From Quercus robur (taxonomy: Eukaryota > Streptophyta > Magnoliopsida > Fagales > Fagaceae), in assembly GCF_932294415.1 (NCBI RefSeq), contig NC_065536.1:44476354-44540353 (forward strand): 64,000 bases of DNA, written 5' to 3'. The translations under genes and the position numbers were made by a program. The notes under the pieces are model-generated. The model was not told the DNA's origin. It ran no database searches and saw only the letters and a list, made by a program, of their open reading frames with translations. Positions 23,235-35,882 of this stretch are shown here, piece after piece; the first letter of the stretch is position 1; each line of letters begins with the position of its first letter.

Positions 23235-23900
23235 TTAACAATGACAAACTTGATGATTACTTAGTGATAGGGGTATTTCTGACCATAGCTCAAACACATC
23301 ATGCATAGGCACTGGCAACACCCTTAGGCCTGTCAGTCCCACATTAGCAGACGGAGGATCCAAAGTCATGCAAAGAGACGGGACCACATTATAAAGCTGA
23401 CGGACGAGAATCTCAACAGACGAAGGAGAGGCCGATGGGGCGAGCAAAAGCCCGATAGGGCAAGCATGATGCCAATGTGTCCAACAGAGTCTTGGTCCCC
23501 ACGAAAATCCATATAAGGGAATATCTTGGGTATTGCATATCACGCAGAGTGAATGTGCTACGAGGTCACATCTCCCTTATATGGAAAGACACCTTGTAAT
23601 CTCGAAAACCCTAAATGCCAAATCTTCCCCAAAAGAAAGGATCCCCATGCTCAAGGGATCTTGTCCTACTACTAAATTTCTTTATAAGCATGAGACCTCC
23701 TCTTTTCTCAAGTACGTAGAAAATCACTAGCTCTCTCACTAAAGAGTTGATAGAGATTTCTCATTCATTAACTTGACCTTTGGAGGATTTTTGGTTGGTA
23801 CCACACCGGTGCCTTCTGTTTGGTTCTATTGGAGTGACTTGGAGCCTACAACTCACTAATGATTTTAGCTCATCATCACTTAGGCTCAATCAAACTTCAA
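23235..23900. repeat. LTR-like fragment
   Basis: GC-richer than its surroundings, with a run of phrases (GACCTTTGGAGG, then GGTACCACACCGGTGCC near 23798) of the type found at the R/U5 end of some plant gypsy LTRs. No matching partner LTR, coding domain or TSD is visible here. It could be a solo-LTR remnant or another repeat. Confidence 0.35.
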
Positions 23901-25295
23901 AGAATCAACATAATTAATCATTGGAGAAGATAAACATAAAAAACAAAATAAACGTATTAGGACAATGCATGATCTGATTGCAATACATTCAATGATAAGA
24001 ATAAGTAGCAGAAATTAGAGCATAATTTGAAATTAAGGGACATCATTTGGGAAAGTGATGTAGGTTCCAAACAGGAAGAAACTATCAACTCAAAAGGTGC
24101 AAAAAAAAAAAACTTGACTTCAACATGCTAAGTAAAGGAAGAAAACGTCTGTTGTCAATCTGTTACTAAACCACTGTTAGATATTTATATAAGAAAAATA
24201 ACAACATAGGAACATTTTCACTTCTAGTGAAGGTTATACATAATGTTCTTAAAGGAAACCCTACAAAAATGAGTAAATATTTAGCAAGGATTGGTTACAG
24301 CAAAATCAACATAAACCTCTTAGTTTACACACACACAAAATAAAAAAATAAAAAAAAAAAAAAAAAATACTATTGTTCAAATAAGGGACCAAAATTATCA
24401 AGATTGATGACAATGACCAACTACGTTCTTGAACATAATGCACCAGAGATGACTGGATTAACACAATATTGTTAGGCCTCGAAACATTTTTTTTTTTTTT
24501 TTAAAGATACTACCACTCAACAAACTACAGTGACATGACCCATAGTGGTTATCAAGGTACAAAATAATGTTTCTCAATATGAGTTCATTTTGGAGAAAAC
24601 ATAACAACATCAAAAGTTGAAGCAATATAGGCTTCTTACTTTATCTATCTATCATAGTACACATCAACATAACAATAAAAATTCAACAAAGAAAAATTTC
24701 TCAACTAATTTGTTATTAGAAAGCCTTTTGTGCCTATCAATAAGAATAGGACAGAAATTTTCCTACATTAGAATGAAAAAACAGATTCCAACTTAGTCGA
24801 GTCTCACTACCAATTAGTAGAAATCCTCCAAAAACTGAAACTAAAAAAAATACACATTTCTTGGAAGCACAAGAAATTGGTGCAGAGACGCTTCAACCAC
24901 TGGTGTAGGGTTAAAGTACGTCTTATAAATAAGAGAGGAGAACGCCGCACTAGCAGGCACAAGTGATTTTAATCCCTAAGCTCAAAACTAATAATTTCAA
25001 AAATCACACAAAAAGAAATCAAATTTACCACCAACAAATCAATAAACAAAATTCTGACATTATTAATACTTTCCTTCCTTTTCCCAGCAACCAAATAAAA
25101 TTTATTAGAAAAAATGAATAAAAAAAAAAGAGAGAAAGGGAAAACCTACTAGGTGGTGGTCTAGTCGGAACTATCGATGCTAGGAAGCAGAGTAGGTGGC
25201 TATCACTAGGCACAAGGGGAATGGTGGAAGCAGCGACAGCGGAGTTGAGAGAGGTAGAGTCGCAACGAGTAGTGAGCGGAGAGTAGCCTCAGGAA

Positions 25296-25341
<46 letters not shown>

Positions 25342-26235
25342 GTGTGTGTGCGCGCACGCGTGCACATGTGTGTGTAATTTGAAATAATGAGATGCAGAAC
25401 TAAGAAAAAAAATCAACAAGTTAGGGTTTTTTCGTCTTCAAGGGAATGATGACGCGACACTTCACATAAGCCATTGAATTGAAGGAATGGCTAAGATTTG
25501 AGCTATTGCACACTGTGCAATACAACAAGATCTCAATTCATAGATGTCTCTTGTGAAGGATCCCTTATAAAGAAATCAAACATGCATACAAGAAAGTGAA
25601 TAGATGTATTAATGTCTTATCTAATTTGGAAAGATATTAACTTGAGAATTGTATGTTTTTTTAGTTTCCCACACCTTTGCTATTCTTTTTTTAATTTTTT
25701 TTTCTTGATTACTAAGTGCACCTTAGTCTCTTTAGTTCTTTCTAAAAAATTAAAAAATAAAGAGAGAGAGAGAGAGAGAGAGAAATATTCAAACTTGGGC
25801 AATCCAATTTAGTCATGGTTTTCAAACCTGAGTCGTTCGACCATGATTCACACAGTTGATTCGCTTTTTTGCATAGGCCAATTTTTTTTGGTTAAAAGAA
25901 CTGTCTTGATGAATCACAATTAATTGCGTCATACAGTGCGGTCTGATCCAGGTTTCGCAACCTTTACTTGTACATAGTACATGTGTGTTAGAGTTTCAAT
26001 CCTTATAACCCCAGGCTACTACTACAAAGCTTAAACCCTTTTGTAGTGGTACTCTAATTATGTAATATATTATAAGCCTGTTCAAAAAAACTCTATATAT
26101 TACTTTCGTGTTCGTGTGAGTATTACTGTTTCCTCCAAAAAAAAAAGTACATATGTGTGTTTATTTGTGATGCTATAAAATTATAAATAAGAATTATTTA
26201 TGTCTAAACAAATATGAAAACCATAATTGAAGACA
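23901..26235. other. Intergenic stretch
   Basis: No gene recognised. It contains poly-A/T runs (for example 24343-24367) and two (GA)n microsatellites (25298-25338 and about 25760-25782). Confidence 0.5.
25298..25375. repeat. (AG)n followed by (TG/CG)n microsatellite
   Basis: About 20 AG units, then an alternating purine-pyrimidine tract with TG, CG and CA steps, the kind of sequence that can form Z-DNA. Confidence 0.9.
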
Positions 26236-26244
26236 AACAACTTA
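26236..26244. repeat. 9-bp TSD of MULE, left
   Basis: AACAACTTA, identical to 33111-33119. Nine bases is the Mutator-type duplication length. Confidence 0.95.
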
Positions 26245-26507
26245 GGGATAATTACACTTTACCCACCTGTGGTTTGCCTTTAATTTGACTTGTCTACCCG
26301 TGGTTTCAATTTTGACACTTTATCCACCTATAATTCCCTCCGTTACTAATCCGTAATCCACCTCTCCTTCAGTCTTTACTCTAACACATAATATGTCAAA
26401 AACAAAAGTCCAAACAAATCAAAACACTCCTCACTCCTAAAACTCACTCCCATCCAACTTGCTCACCAAACTAAGATCCTAGATGCTACAATGCAATGTG
26501 CTTGAGA
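26245..26507 (+). repeat. MULE left terminal inverted repeat
   Basis: Matches the reverse complement of 32846-33110 with few substitutions and small indels; homology fades after GTGCTTGAGA. Confidence 0.9.
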
Positions 26508-27412
26508 TAACTGGGTTTTGATCGTTCAAGCAAACCGAGCCGAGGAAGAAGGAGACACAATTGCTCCTCTGTTCAGTTGTTGCAAGTAGATCCTTTTAAT
26601 TTTTGAAACCTAGGGTTTTAAAATTATTTCTTCGAAATTGGGTTTTTGCTTAACCATGGAACTGGTAGTGCTTGTGATCTAGTTCTAGTGTAGTTAAACA
26701 ACTATAATTGTATTCTTCTTTTGTTGTATACTTGCCTTCGTTAAGGTCACAAGGATTTTTCTTTTCCCTCTCAGGATTAGTACTCTTTCTAATAGCGCTA
26801 CCTTTTGAGTAGAGAATGGTCATATCAATTTCATCAAATTGGGTTTTTGCTTGCTATGTATCAGTGTAAGGAAGTACAAGCTTTTTGTTCTGTTAAACCT
26901 GAGGATTACTATGTTTTACATACTGTGAATATGTTCTGTTTTATAGCGTTCATGCCAACATATATACTCTGATTTTCAAACCAAATGTGACGGAAATTTT
27001 TGTTCCAATTACATCCATTTTGAGTCACCAACAAAGGAATATGCTTGTCATAAAAATTTTAAAAAAAAAAAAAAAAGGGGGGGGGGGGCAATGTAGACAG
27101 GTTCAATTCTAACCTATGCTTTTTCATGAAATTGGGGTTTTGCTTGTATTCTTCAATGTGGAGTTGCTGGACCATAGGATTAGGCTTCCTTCATCAATGT
27201 GGGACTCCATTGATTATTGCTTTTCATGATTTTGCAATAGTATTGATTATTGCTTTTCCGCTTTCCCTTTCCATGAGTTTGTCTCCCAAAAACAAAACAA
27301 AAACTTTTAATAATATTGTCTATTTCTGTATTTTGCTTTGTGTGGACCACAGGACCACATGATACTTTTCCACATGTAAGCCCATCTCATACTTTATTTT
27401 GTTGTATTTTAT

Positions 27413-30051
27413 ATGCAAATGGCTGACTTGACATTCAATTTTGAGATTCATCATGGTGGCCAGTTTGTGTGGAACCCAGATTTAGTATATTTAGGAGGTA
27501 GTACTTCTTTTATTGATGAGGTTGACTTAGATAAACTTAGTTATTTTGAAATACAAGATATTTTTTCTGATTTGGGAGCATTTAGTACAAGTATATTTCA
27601 TTATCTTATTCTTGGAGGTAATTTAAAGCAAGGGTTAAGGCTTATAAATGGCGATGATGATGTAGTTTATATGTGTGAGATTCATGCTGTATGGCCTACA
27701 GATAAGATAACACTATATGTTGACGGTGGTGAGGAGCCATTTGCAATTGAACAACAATTTGGTAATGAGGAAGTAGCAAATGATGAAGATGTGTATGAGG
27801 CACCTCAAAATGGTGATGATATGCATGAGGTGGGTGAGAATGATGATGATGTGCATGAGGCACCTCAGAATGGTGATGATGTGCATGAGGTGGGTCAGAA
27901 TGATGATGATGTGCATGAGATGCATGAGGGAGGTAATGTGGATGCTAAAGGAGGTGGTGGACAAGATTTTGATTGGTTGGAGGAAGGGTTTGAGGGGCTA
28001 GATTTTGATGATGACGTATTTGGAAATGTAGATGATGGGCCATCTACACATAATGGAGTCAGTGTCAGTGCAGCAACCCCACATAAGCCCTCTAAGGGAG
28101 ATAATGTCAATGCAACCCTATATAGGCCCTCTGAGGATCTACCTATGTATGCAGCCCCACATAGGACTACTGTAGCTGACAATGACCCACCTCTTGAAGA
28201 GAGTGAATGGATTGATCCACCTTTTAAAGATGACATGGAAAGTCTAGTAGGGTCTGATGATGATCAACCAGCACCAACTGCTGCAAAAGAACCTGAGTTT
28301 AATGTCCAAACTGACATGAGAAAACCAGAGTTAAAGAAATGAATGAAGTTTCCAAACTCTAAGGTATTTAGGGAGGCATTGAGGGAATATGCTATAAACA
28401 AGCCAGTAGATATTAAGTTCAAGCTGAATGAGAAGAAAAAGATATCAGCTTATTGCATAAATGAATGTGGATGGAGGTGTTATGCATCTCAACTACCTAG
28501 GGAGTTGACATTCCAAATAAAAACATTCAATCCAGAGTGCACCTACCCTAGATCCTTTAAACACAACCAAGTAACTGCAAGTTATGTTGCAAAGAAGTTT
28601 ATGCAGGAGTTTGACAAAAATCCCAATTGGAAAGTGGCTAATGTTCAACATCATGTGAAGCAAGCACTTGAAGTTGACATAAGTTATAGTCAGGTGTATA
28701 AGGAAAAAAGGAAAGCTACTGACTTGATTACTAGGGTTGAACAGTTGCAATATAGGAAGCTTAAAGATTATGCAGAGATGATAAGATTGACTGATAAAGG
28801 AAGTGGGGTTATTTTGCAAACTAAAATGGAAGATGAAAATGCACAGCCCAAATTTAAGAGAATGTATATAAGGTATAATGCACAAAAAGTTGGTTTTTTG
28901 GGAGGTTGTAGACCAATCATTGGTTTAAATGGGTGCCACTTGAAAGGGAGATTTAGGGGCCAAATACTTTTTGCCACAGCTAGAGATGCAAATGATAACA
29001 TTTTCTCAGTTGCATTTGCTGTTGTTGTGTAAGAGAACAAAGATTCATGGTATGGTTTCTGCAACAATTTTCAGATGACATTGGGAATCCAAAGCAACTT
29101 AGTTTGGTCTTCATCACTGATAGACAAAAGGTATGATCTACAATTGTACTAGCATATTTAACCCACATATTTAAAGTTCAATAATACATGCCTCAGTTCA
29201 TTTCAACATGTTTAACTAACATATTTACTTGATCTGTTTTGTATATGAATTAGGGCCTTATACTTGCAATTGAGATGCTATTCCCAACTTGTGAGCATAG
29301 GTATTGTGTGAAGCATATCTATAATAATTTTAAAGTGGATCATAAGGGCTTGGAGTTGAAGGATGCACTACGGAGATGTGCTAGAGCCACAACAATCAGG
29401 GTGTTTAAGAGAAGAATGCAGGAACTAGAGGATTTAGATGTCAAGGCATGGGAGTATCTTGCTGACATCAACCCTGCACAATGGTCTAAGTCTCACTTTA
29501 GTAGTAGAGCTTTGTGTGATTGTTTAGCTAATAACTAGAGTGAGTCTTTTAATGCCATGATCTTAGAAGCTAGGGATAAACCAATTTTAGCAATGTTGGA
29601 GTAGATCAGAGTTAGGCTCATGACCAAACAATACAAAAAGATGAAAGGTATAGCAAAATACACTAAAAAGGTGTGTCCTAATATTCAAGATAAATTAGAG
29701 AAGTTAAAACATGAATCTATACCTTTCAGTGCTACTCCAGCAGGCAGCTTCATGTATAAAGTTGATAATGGTTGTGAGAGAAATGTGGTTGACTTGGTTA
29801 GGAAAGCATGTAGCTATAGGATTTGGGATTTGACAGGACTTTCTTGCAAACATGGGATCTCTACTATTGTTAAGAACCTGGAGAAAGTGGAGGACTATGT
29901 GCATCCTTGTTACTTGAAAGAGAAATTTGTTGACACTTACAAAGAGATAATATAGCCAATGTCTGGCCAATCTGAGTGGGTTGAGACTAACCAACCTGCT
30001 CCTTTTGCCCCTCTTGTGTATAAACCACCTGGCAGACCACTAAAGCAAAAA

Positions 30052-30082
<31 letters not shown>

Positions 30083-30828
30083 TATCTTGAAGAGCCAAGA
30101 AACCCTTATAGAGTTTTTAGGATGAACAAGACAATCAAGTGTGGGAAGTGCCAGAAAGAAGGACATAATGCAAGAGGGTACAAGGCAAGCATCATTGGTG
30201 AAACTCCATGGTAGAGAAGAGATAGACTTGCTAAACCAAAAGCTGTAAGTATTTCCATGCTTTGAACTATATTCATTTCCTCATATATTTCATGTGTATG
30301 TAACTTGTACACTCCTTTTTGTAGGCATAAGGCAGTAAATCTACAAAAACAAATTAGACTACAACACCTCAAATTGCATCTTAGCCACCAAGTACTATAT
30401 CTCAGCCTGCATACAAAGCTTTTGGTCAAACTGCATCTCAACCTACACCAAACAATAGATCTGAGGCAGCAACTCAACCTCCAACTACATCTAGGGCCAA
30501 CTGGTTCTCTTCATCCTCACAACTAAGCTTTCATACCCCTAGAGAGATGTGAGATTCTTTACCATCTCAGGCACCTCTGCTTTCTTCTATTTTGTTTATT
30601 TTTTTCCTCTTACTTGCTATTGTTAGACCATCTTGCTAACTACTGGATTTTGGTTATGCAGCCAAGTGCACTGTGAGCACTAGTGGTGCACCAAGTCAAG
30701 GAAGTGGTGGTGGTGCTGTTAGGGGGTTTAAAGGCAGAAAGTTTGGTGTATCAAGGCCAACAAAGCTTCAACCAGTTGGTGGAAAGGGCAAGAAGGCTGC
30801 TGGCAAGGGCACCAAAAGCAATAAATGA
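27413..30828 (+). pseudogene. MuDR-type transposase (broken)
   Basis: Transposases of this family cut and move the element through a DDE-type RNase H fold. From ATG 27413: a PB1-like N-terminal domain, an acidic repeat region, the MuDR DNA-binding region (from 28343), the transposase core (28850-29540), a SWIM zinc finger (near 29800-29850, ACSYRIWDLTGLSCKH) and a zinc knuckle (near 30140, CGKCQKEGHNARGYK, last Cys replaced). An intron lies at about 29131-29253. Breaks: TGA 28340-28342, TAA 29030-29032, a one-base loss near 29052, TAG 29536-29538, TAG 29602-29604 and TAG 29953-29955. An A/AT-run expansion at 30047-30085 adds to these. The first catalytic Asp (usual LDGCHLKG) is Asn here (LNGCHLKG). 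No active enzyme is expected. The gene end at 30828 is inferred from a basic Gly/Lys-rich tail after a further intron. Confidence 0.9.
27779..27928 (+). repeat. 30-bp coding minisatellite in transposase
   Basis: Five in-frame units of ten codons, consensus NDDDVHEAPQ alternating with NGDDVHEVGQ. They make a strongly acidic, His-containing segment between the N-terminal domain and the MuDR domain. Confidence 0.9.
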
Positions 30829-31693
30829 AGATGGAAGATGTTAAAGTTTCAACCACTTTTTTTGTTATAGTTCTCACGCTTAATGTAACTAGTATTTGCT
30901 TAAGCATGGTCAAGTGTCAAAAACAATATTGGCAATTTCGGTTGGAAGATGTGTATGTCTGATGTGTGGTGGACTAGTAGTTGGGTTTTGGTAGTAAATC
31001 TGTCTGCATGTGACATAAAGTCACAATAATTGTCTTCACTTTTACTAATGTTAATGTGCATTGACACAGGATAAAGTATTTTGTTGTGTTGTGCTTGTCT
31101 TTTCTTTTTGTGGATTTATAAAGGCTATGTGTTTTGCTTGTCTTGTGCTTTTGGTGGATTTACACAGATGTATGTATTTACACAGCAAATCATGTGTATG
31201 TGTAAAATATGTTCCATTTATAAACAGGTGTAGCATAGAACCAAAATGAATATATATTAATCTACTTTGTGGCAATATATATGGATCCATTTATGGGTAA
31301 GAAAACAACATGTTCCATTTATGGGCAAGTGTGCATTGACATAGCAAATCTTGTTCCATGCTCCATATATATTCCATTTATGGGCAGGGCAATTGTGCAT
31401 TGACATAGCAAACAACATGTTTCATGTTCCATATATTAATCTTGCATTGACACAGGTGTATGTATTGAACCAAAATGAATATATAATATCATGTTTCATT
31501 CATGTTATTAACATTTTCACATAATACTTTGTGCCAATATATATATCAATCCCAGAATGAAGTAAAATATATATATATATATACTATAGAACATTTGCAC
31601 AAAAACAACACTTTCCATTTCAGGAGATAGATACAATAATTAAGGACTTTGTATTTCAATTACCTAATCACATTTCAATATCCCCCCCAAGCA

Positions 31694-32289
31694 TCATGGA
31701 AGATTAAGGTTCCTCACCCTTACATTGTTGTTCGCTAGGGCAAAACACAACAACAACATTACAAAAATGAAAAATAACCATGACAAAACTAGTGTCACCT
31801 TGTAAAATCTCCCACTCTCTCTAACCCTCTTATGTTTCTCCCTAACTTCTACATAAAGCTCATGAGCTTCTCTTTCCCTCTGGTTAGATCTTTCTTCCAT
31901 TTCCCTAGTTGTCATTTCTCTCTGATTTCCAAGTTGCAGTTCATTCTCAAGCATACTTATCCTTTCACAAACAAGTGGGGCAGTTTCACTCTTACAACTT
32001 TCGTTATCCACCCACTGGAAGAAGCCACATTTGGGACCAACCTGATCATTACAATTATAACAATTAATTTCATTGTTCACAATTAATCACAACTAATAAT
32101 TCAATTCAATTCAAATACAATAATGGAATTATTTCTTACATTAAATTGACCACAACCGAGGAATCTTCTTCTATATTTACTAGCTTTTCGACTTGTTCGT
32201 GGGGCACAATTCTCATGGGTATATAAATGACCATCTCGGGCACGACAGAAACCACTAGTTGTAGAGCCATTGCTAGTTGATGAAGACAT
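31694..32289 (-). CDS. GRF-type zinc-finger, coiled-coil, membrane-anchored protein carried by the MULE
   Basis: Two exons (32289-32140 and 32041-31694) with a GTAAG donor and a CAG acceptor give 165 residues without a stop. Residues about 15-62 form a GRF-like zinc finger: cysteines at 15 and 28, RRRFLGCGQF near 41-49 and KCGFFQWVD after the splice. Then comes a charged, Glu/Arg-rich coiled coil (about 75-128), and near the C-terminus a hydrophobic helix (VTLVLSWLFFIFVMLLLCFA) followed by a short Asn/Arg tail. Plants have many small GRF-finger proteins of this shape, annotated as At4g04775-like, function unknown. GRF fingers in other proteins bind single-stranded nucleic acid. The gene lies wholly inside the MULE and converges on the transposase, so I infer it is an element gene. 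A helper role or a captured host gene are both possible. Confidence 0.8.
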
Positions 32290-32502
32290 AGCAAAAATTT
32301 GTTACAAGCTTATAGACCAACAAATCTGTTACAAGTGGCATAGTTCAAATTTTCAGCATGTGTTTAAAGGAAGGATAATCCTATGAAGAAAAGTATCATC
32401 TAAAACAAGTTCCCTCACAGTACAAGTACAAGATAAAGAGACCTAGGGTCATGCAGCCCCACATTGATGAAGGAAGGTCGAACAGCCCCACATTGATGAA
32501 TA

Positions 32503-32543
<41 letters not shown>

Positions 32544-32845
32544 CACTATAGATTTGCATTTAAATTGTCCTTGCAACAACCCAATTTCGAAAAAAAAATT
32601 TAAAACCCTAGGTTTCAAAAAATCAGATGAACAAAGCATATGAAAGTAAAAAACCAAAACTTGAAGCTCACCCAAGCAACAGATGAACCTAGAATCAAGA
32701 GAAAACAAACGGATCAAATACAAAAAATCAAAAATATAATTATTGCACGATGAACTCACCCAAGCAACAGATGAACCCAGAATCAAAGCTCCTTCTTCCT
32801 CAAGTTACTTGCATGATCAACGCCTAGATGGTTCTCGGTCTAGAG

Positions 32846-33110
32846 TCTCAAGCACATTGCATTGTAGCATCTAGGATCTTAGTTTGGTGAGCAAGTTGGA
32901 TGAGAGTGAGTCTTGGGAGTGAGGAGTGTTTTGATCTGTTTGGGCTTTTGCTTTTTTTACATATTATGTGTTAGAGTAACGATTGAAGGAAAGGTGGGTT
33001 ACGGATTAGTAACGGAGAGAATCACAGGTGGGTAAAGTGTCAAAATTGAAACCACAGGTAGGCAAGTCAAATTAGAGGCAAACCACAGATGGGTAAAGTA
33101 TAATTATCCC
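32846..33110 (-). repeat. MULE right terminal inverted repeat
   Basis: Ends TAATTATCCC, the reverse complement of the left terminus. It would lie upstream of the GRF gene and may carry its promoter. Confidence 0.9.
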
Positions 33111-33119
33111 AACAACTTA
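33111..33119. repeat. 9-bp TSD of MULE, right
   Basis: AACAACTTA, identical to 26236-26244. Confidence 0.95.
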
Positions 33120-33243
33120 CCTTAACTTATGATCCAATGGCTTGAATTGTGGTCTATATAATCATATTACAATTTTCTTTTCTTTTTTTTCCCTTTGGAA
33201 AAATTATATAGCCAAATTTTAATTTTTTTTTTTATCATATTAA

Positions 33244-33504
33244 GTATATATTTGGATTCAGCGTTTGCGTCTACACGTTTCCTTCTCTTTTTTTTTTTTT
33301 TTGATGCATGCATTTCACTATTTCAGGAGACATAGAGCACTGTTTACCCACTATTCATGCACTGTTCACGGGACCCACAACCACTTTATTCAGAAAAAAT
33401 ATTAAAATGGGTCCCACAGTACTATTCACACATTTAAAAATTATTTTGCTATAGTTTTTTCAGTTTTCAGTTTTCAGCAAAATAATTTGTATCCAAACGG
33501 ACTC
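33244..33504. mobile_element. PIF/Harbinger-like MITE candidate
   Basis: Flanked by TAA (33241-33243 and 33505-33507). The ends GTATATATTTGGATTCAGCG and, in reverse complement, GAGTCCGTTTGGATACAAAT share the TTTGGAT core. The inside has GGGTCCCACA and CACTATTCA phrases and no coding capacity. Confidence 0.5.
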
Positions 33505-33507
33505 TAA

Positions 33508-35185
33508 GTCTCAAAATTTTAATTATCAATTAAAGTTTCAAATTTATGAAATTGTTTCAATTATTTTCAATTAAGTTTCTTGTCCATTTTCATTATTCAT
33601 TTTCGTTATTATGAACAATAACAATGCAAATAAAAGTGGGGAACTATTGACTATAGTCTGTGTTTCCTCTATGCTTTATTAATAAATCAATTTGACAACC
33701 TTTGAAGGGAGAGAGGATAGAAAGGGGGAAAAAAAAGCATCGTATAGTAATAATGGAAAGTTTCACTTAAAGCGAGGAAATAATTGTAATAAAATAGAAA
33801 TTAATTACCTAGGTGATATATAAAATTTGATAAACACTTTCCATTTTTTCCTTTTCTATTTTATTTTTATTCAAGATAGAATTTTACTCTAGTCTAATCT
33901 AAGTGTATATGTGTGTAAACTCCCTCATAGAGACTTGAAAGTTGAATCCTAACCCTTACCTCTCACACTTCACAAGCACTTATACTTGTGAAGTGACCAC
34001 CGCACAAACAATACACGGTGGTAAGCATTTATTACCTTTTGTCTCAGTTGGTGAAGTAACTAGTAATTTTTCCTTTCTTATACTTGCTACTGCTTAAAAT
34101 AATATAAATAAATAATATAGCTAGTTATGGGATTTAAATGGAAGTGATTTATGTTGGTTCTAGTTAGTTTAACTAGTAAAATTTCTGATAATTGAATAAG
34201 AGATTTGAAGTTTAATTTCCGCCTATACCAATAACTAACTGATGTCTTGTTTTGATAATAAAAAACTATTATCAGGAGTAGATGTTATAAGTTGAAACTC
34301 TCTCTAAAAAAAAATGGAAGCGATTTCATAAATTTGAGGCCATAATGGATAAAATTAACAATTTGTGACCAAAATATAAAATATTTTTGATAGAATACCA
34401 AATTTAAAATATACAGTATAAAGTATAAGCTCTTGGATTATAAATTTCACTTTTTGGGTAACGTGTCCCCCCTCTCTCTCACCCCTATAAATGCAACTTC
34501 TTCACGGATTCCTATTTGCAATCGGACGTGTCAATGTGTCATCAATCATCATCATATTTGTAATGAATTGCGCATTTGCTAACTTTAATATGTACAGTTG
34601 TTCCGCACCTCCAACGGTTCCCAAATATAGAAAGTGCGCAATATTAATTTGACCTTTAATTTGTTTATATACATATATGTTGAATGCATGTGTCCTACCA
34701 CTGAGTCAACCCCCTTTGTTTTGCTTACAACATTTTGTTTCGAATATTTCAGCGCCGTGATCCTGAGGGCAGTAGCCACGGAAATAAGCCCTGAAACTGA
34801 TAAAGTGGTTTCCTTAGGTAAAGCAACTACGACAATTTAAGCCCTTTTTTACTTTTCTTCTTACTTTTCTAAATTCTTCTATTTTTTTTTTTTTCCTAGT
34901 CAACTATACATAAAGGTGTTAGCAATATTTATTTCTCTTTTTCAGACTTTTCCAACACGATGTTGCCTTTGACCTCCCTCATCTCATGTAGTCAGGTCAG
35001 CGGCAACAGCTAGAGTCGGTAAAGAAATCCATGAGTTAGAGTATAAAGTATTAATGGAATTTTATGAGGGTATGCCGTAATAGAGGTTTGGCAATGTTGG
35101 CCTTCAATTCGAATTTTAATGGTAGACGAGTAATCTATGCTATTTATAAGATGATTTTTTTTTTTTTATTGAACTTTTATGTAGG
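33508..35185. other. Intergenic stretch
   Basis: AT-rich. Frames near 34634-34840 are short and resemble no protein. A CCTATAAATGC phrase at about 34485 looks like a TATA box, but no gene follows it. Confidence 0.45.
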
Positions 35186-35342
35186 GGAAATTATTGTGTA
35201 CTTCCGGAGTACCATAAATGCGTATTCCCTCCTCTCACATGAGTGGTGGGTCCCACTAATTAAATTCATGATAGAGCCCATCATTCATGTGAGAGGAGAG
35301 AGTATACATTTATGGTACTCCGAGAGTACCTAATAATTTTCC
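35186..35342. repeat. Inverted-repeat (hairpin) element
   Basis: The left arm (35186-35245) and the reverse complement of the right arm (about 35282-35342) match over roughly 60 bases, including GTACTCCGGAGTACC-like and CCTCTCACATGA phrases, with a spacer of about 36 bp. It could be a MITE of the foldback type. A transcript through it would fold into a long hairpin. Confidence 0.75.
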
Positions 35343-35790
35343 GTTTAATAGGGAAAAGACTTGAAAACAACCTGGTAAAAATTTATCTCCAACTTTACTT
35401 AAAATTCCTACAAAATAAAACACTTTCCTACTAATCCAGGTTTTCAAAACAAACATTTCCAATTTTTTTAAATGGAAAATTATGGCAATAGACTAGAAAA
35501 AGTCTTATCACACACGCTTAGATGAGACTAGTATAATATAATTAAGTGGTAATATTGGCTTTTGGTTTGAATTTTCATGATAGACTCATTCACTCGATTG
35601 ATTCGAAACCTTTTCCTTTTTTTTTCTTTAATTTATTTATAGAAACAATTGATTTGAAACTAAGTTCAAGCTTCTTCTCCAAAAAAGGAAAAAAAATGTA
35701 TAAGCTAAGTTTGATATTATTTTATAAGATGGCTTTATAAGACATTTCTCTCACAATATCTGTGGAACAATGGATCCCCCCCCTCCCCCA

Positions 35791-35794
<4 letters not shown>

Positions 35795-35880
<86 letters not shown>
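35795..35880. repeat. (AC)n(AT)n compound microsatellite
   Basis: About 26 AC units run directly into about 16 AT units. It is likely length-variable between individuals. Confidence 0.95.

Positions 35881-35882
<2 letters not shown>

Larger units (their letters stand above)
26245..33110. mobile_element. Two-gene Mutator-like element (MULE), complete
   Basis: 6,866 bp between perfect 9-bp TSDs. Long terminal inverted repeats (26245-26507 and 32846-33110) begin GGGATAATTA and match along nearly their whole length. The plus strand holds a MuDR-type transposase gene (27413-30828), now broken. The minus strand holds a convergent two-exon gene for a GRF zinc-finger membrane protein (32289-31694), still open. 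About 865 bp of AT-rich sequence with short repeated phrases separates the two 3' ends. Each gene starts 0.8-1.2 kb inside one terminus, so the inverted repeats probably supply both promoters, as in maize MuDR. That regulatory view is inferred. Confidence 0.95.

Noticed and set aside
25180-25419. Open frames on both strands
   Set aside because: They are produced by the (GA)n/(TG)n microsatellite.
34480-34840. TATA-like box followed by a short open frame (34634-34840)
   Set aside because: The frame is short, has no recognisable motif and lacks splice support.
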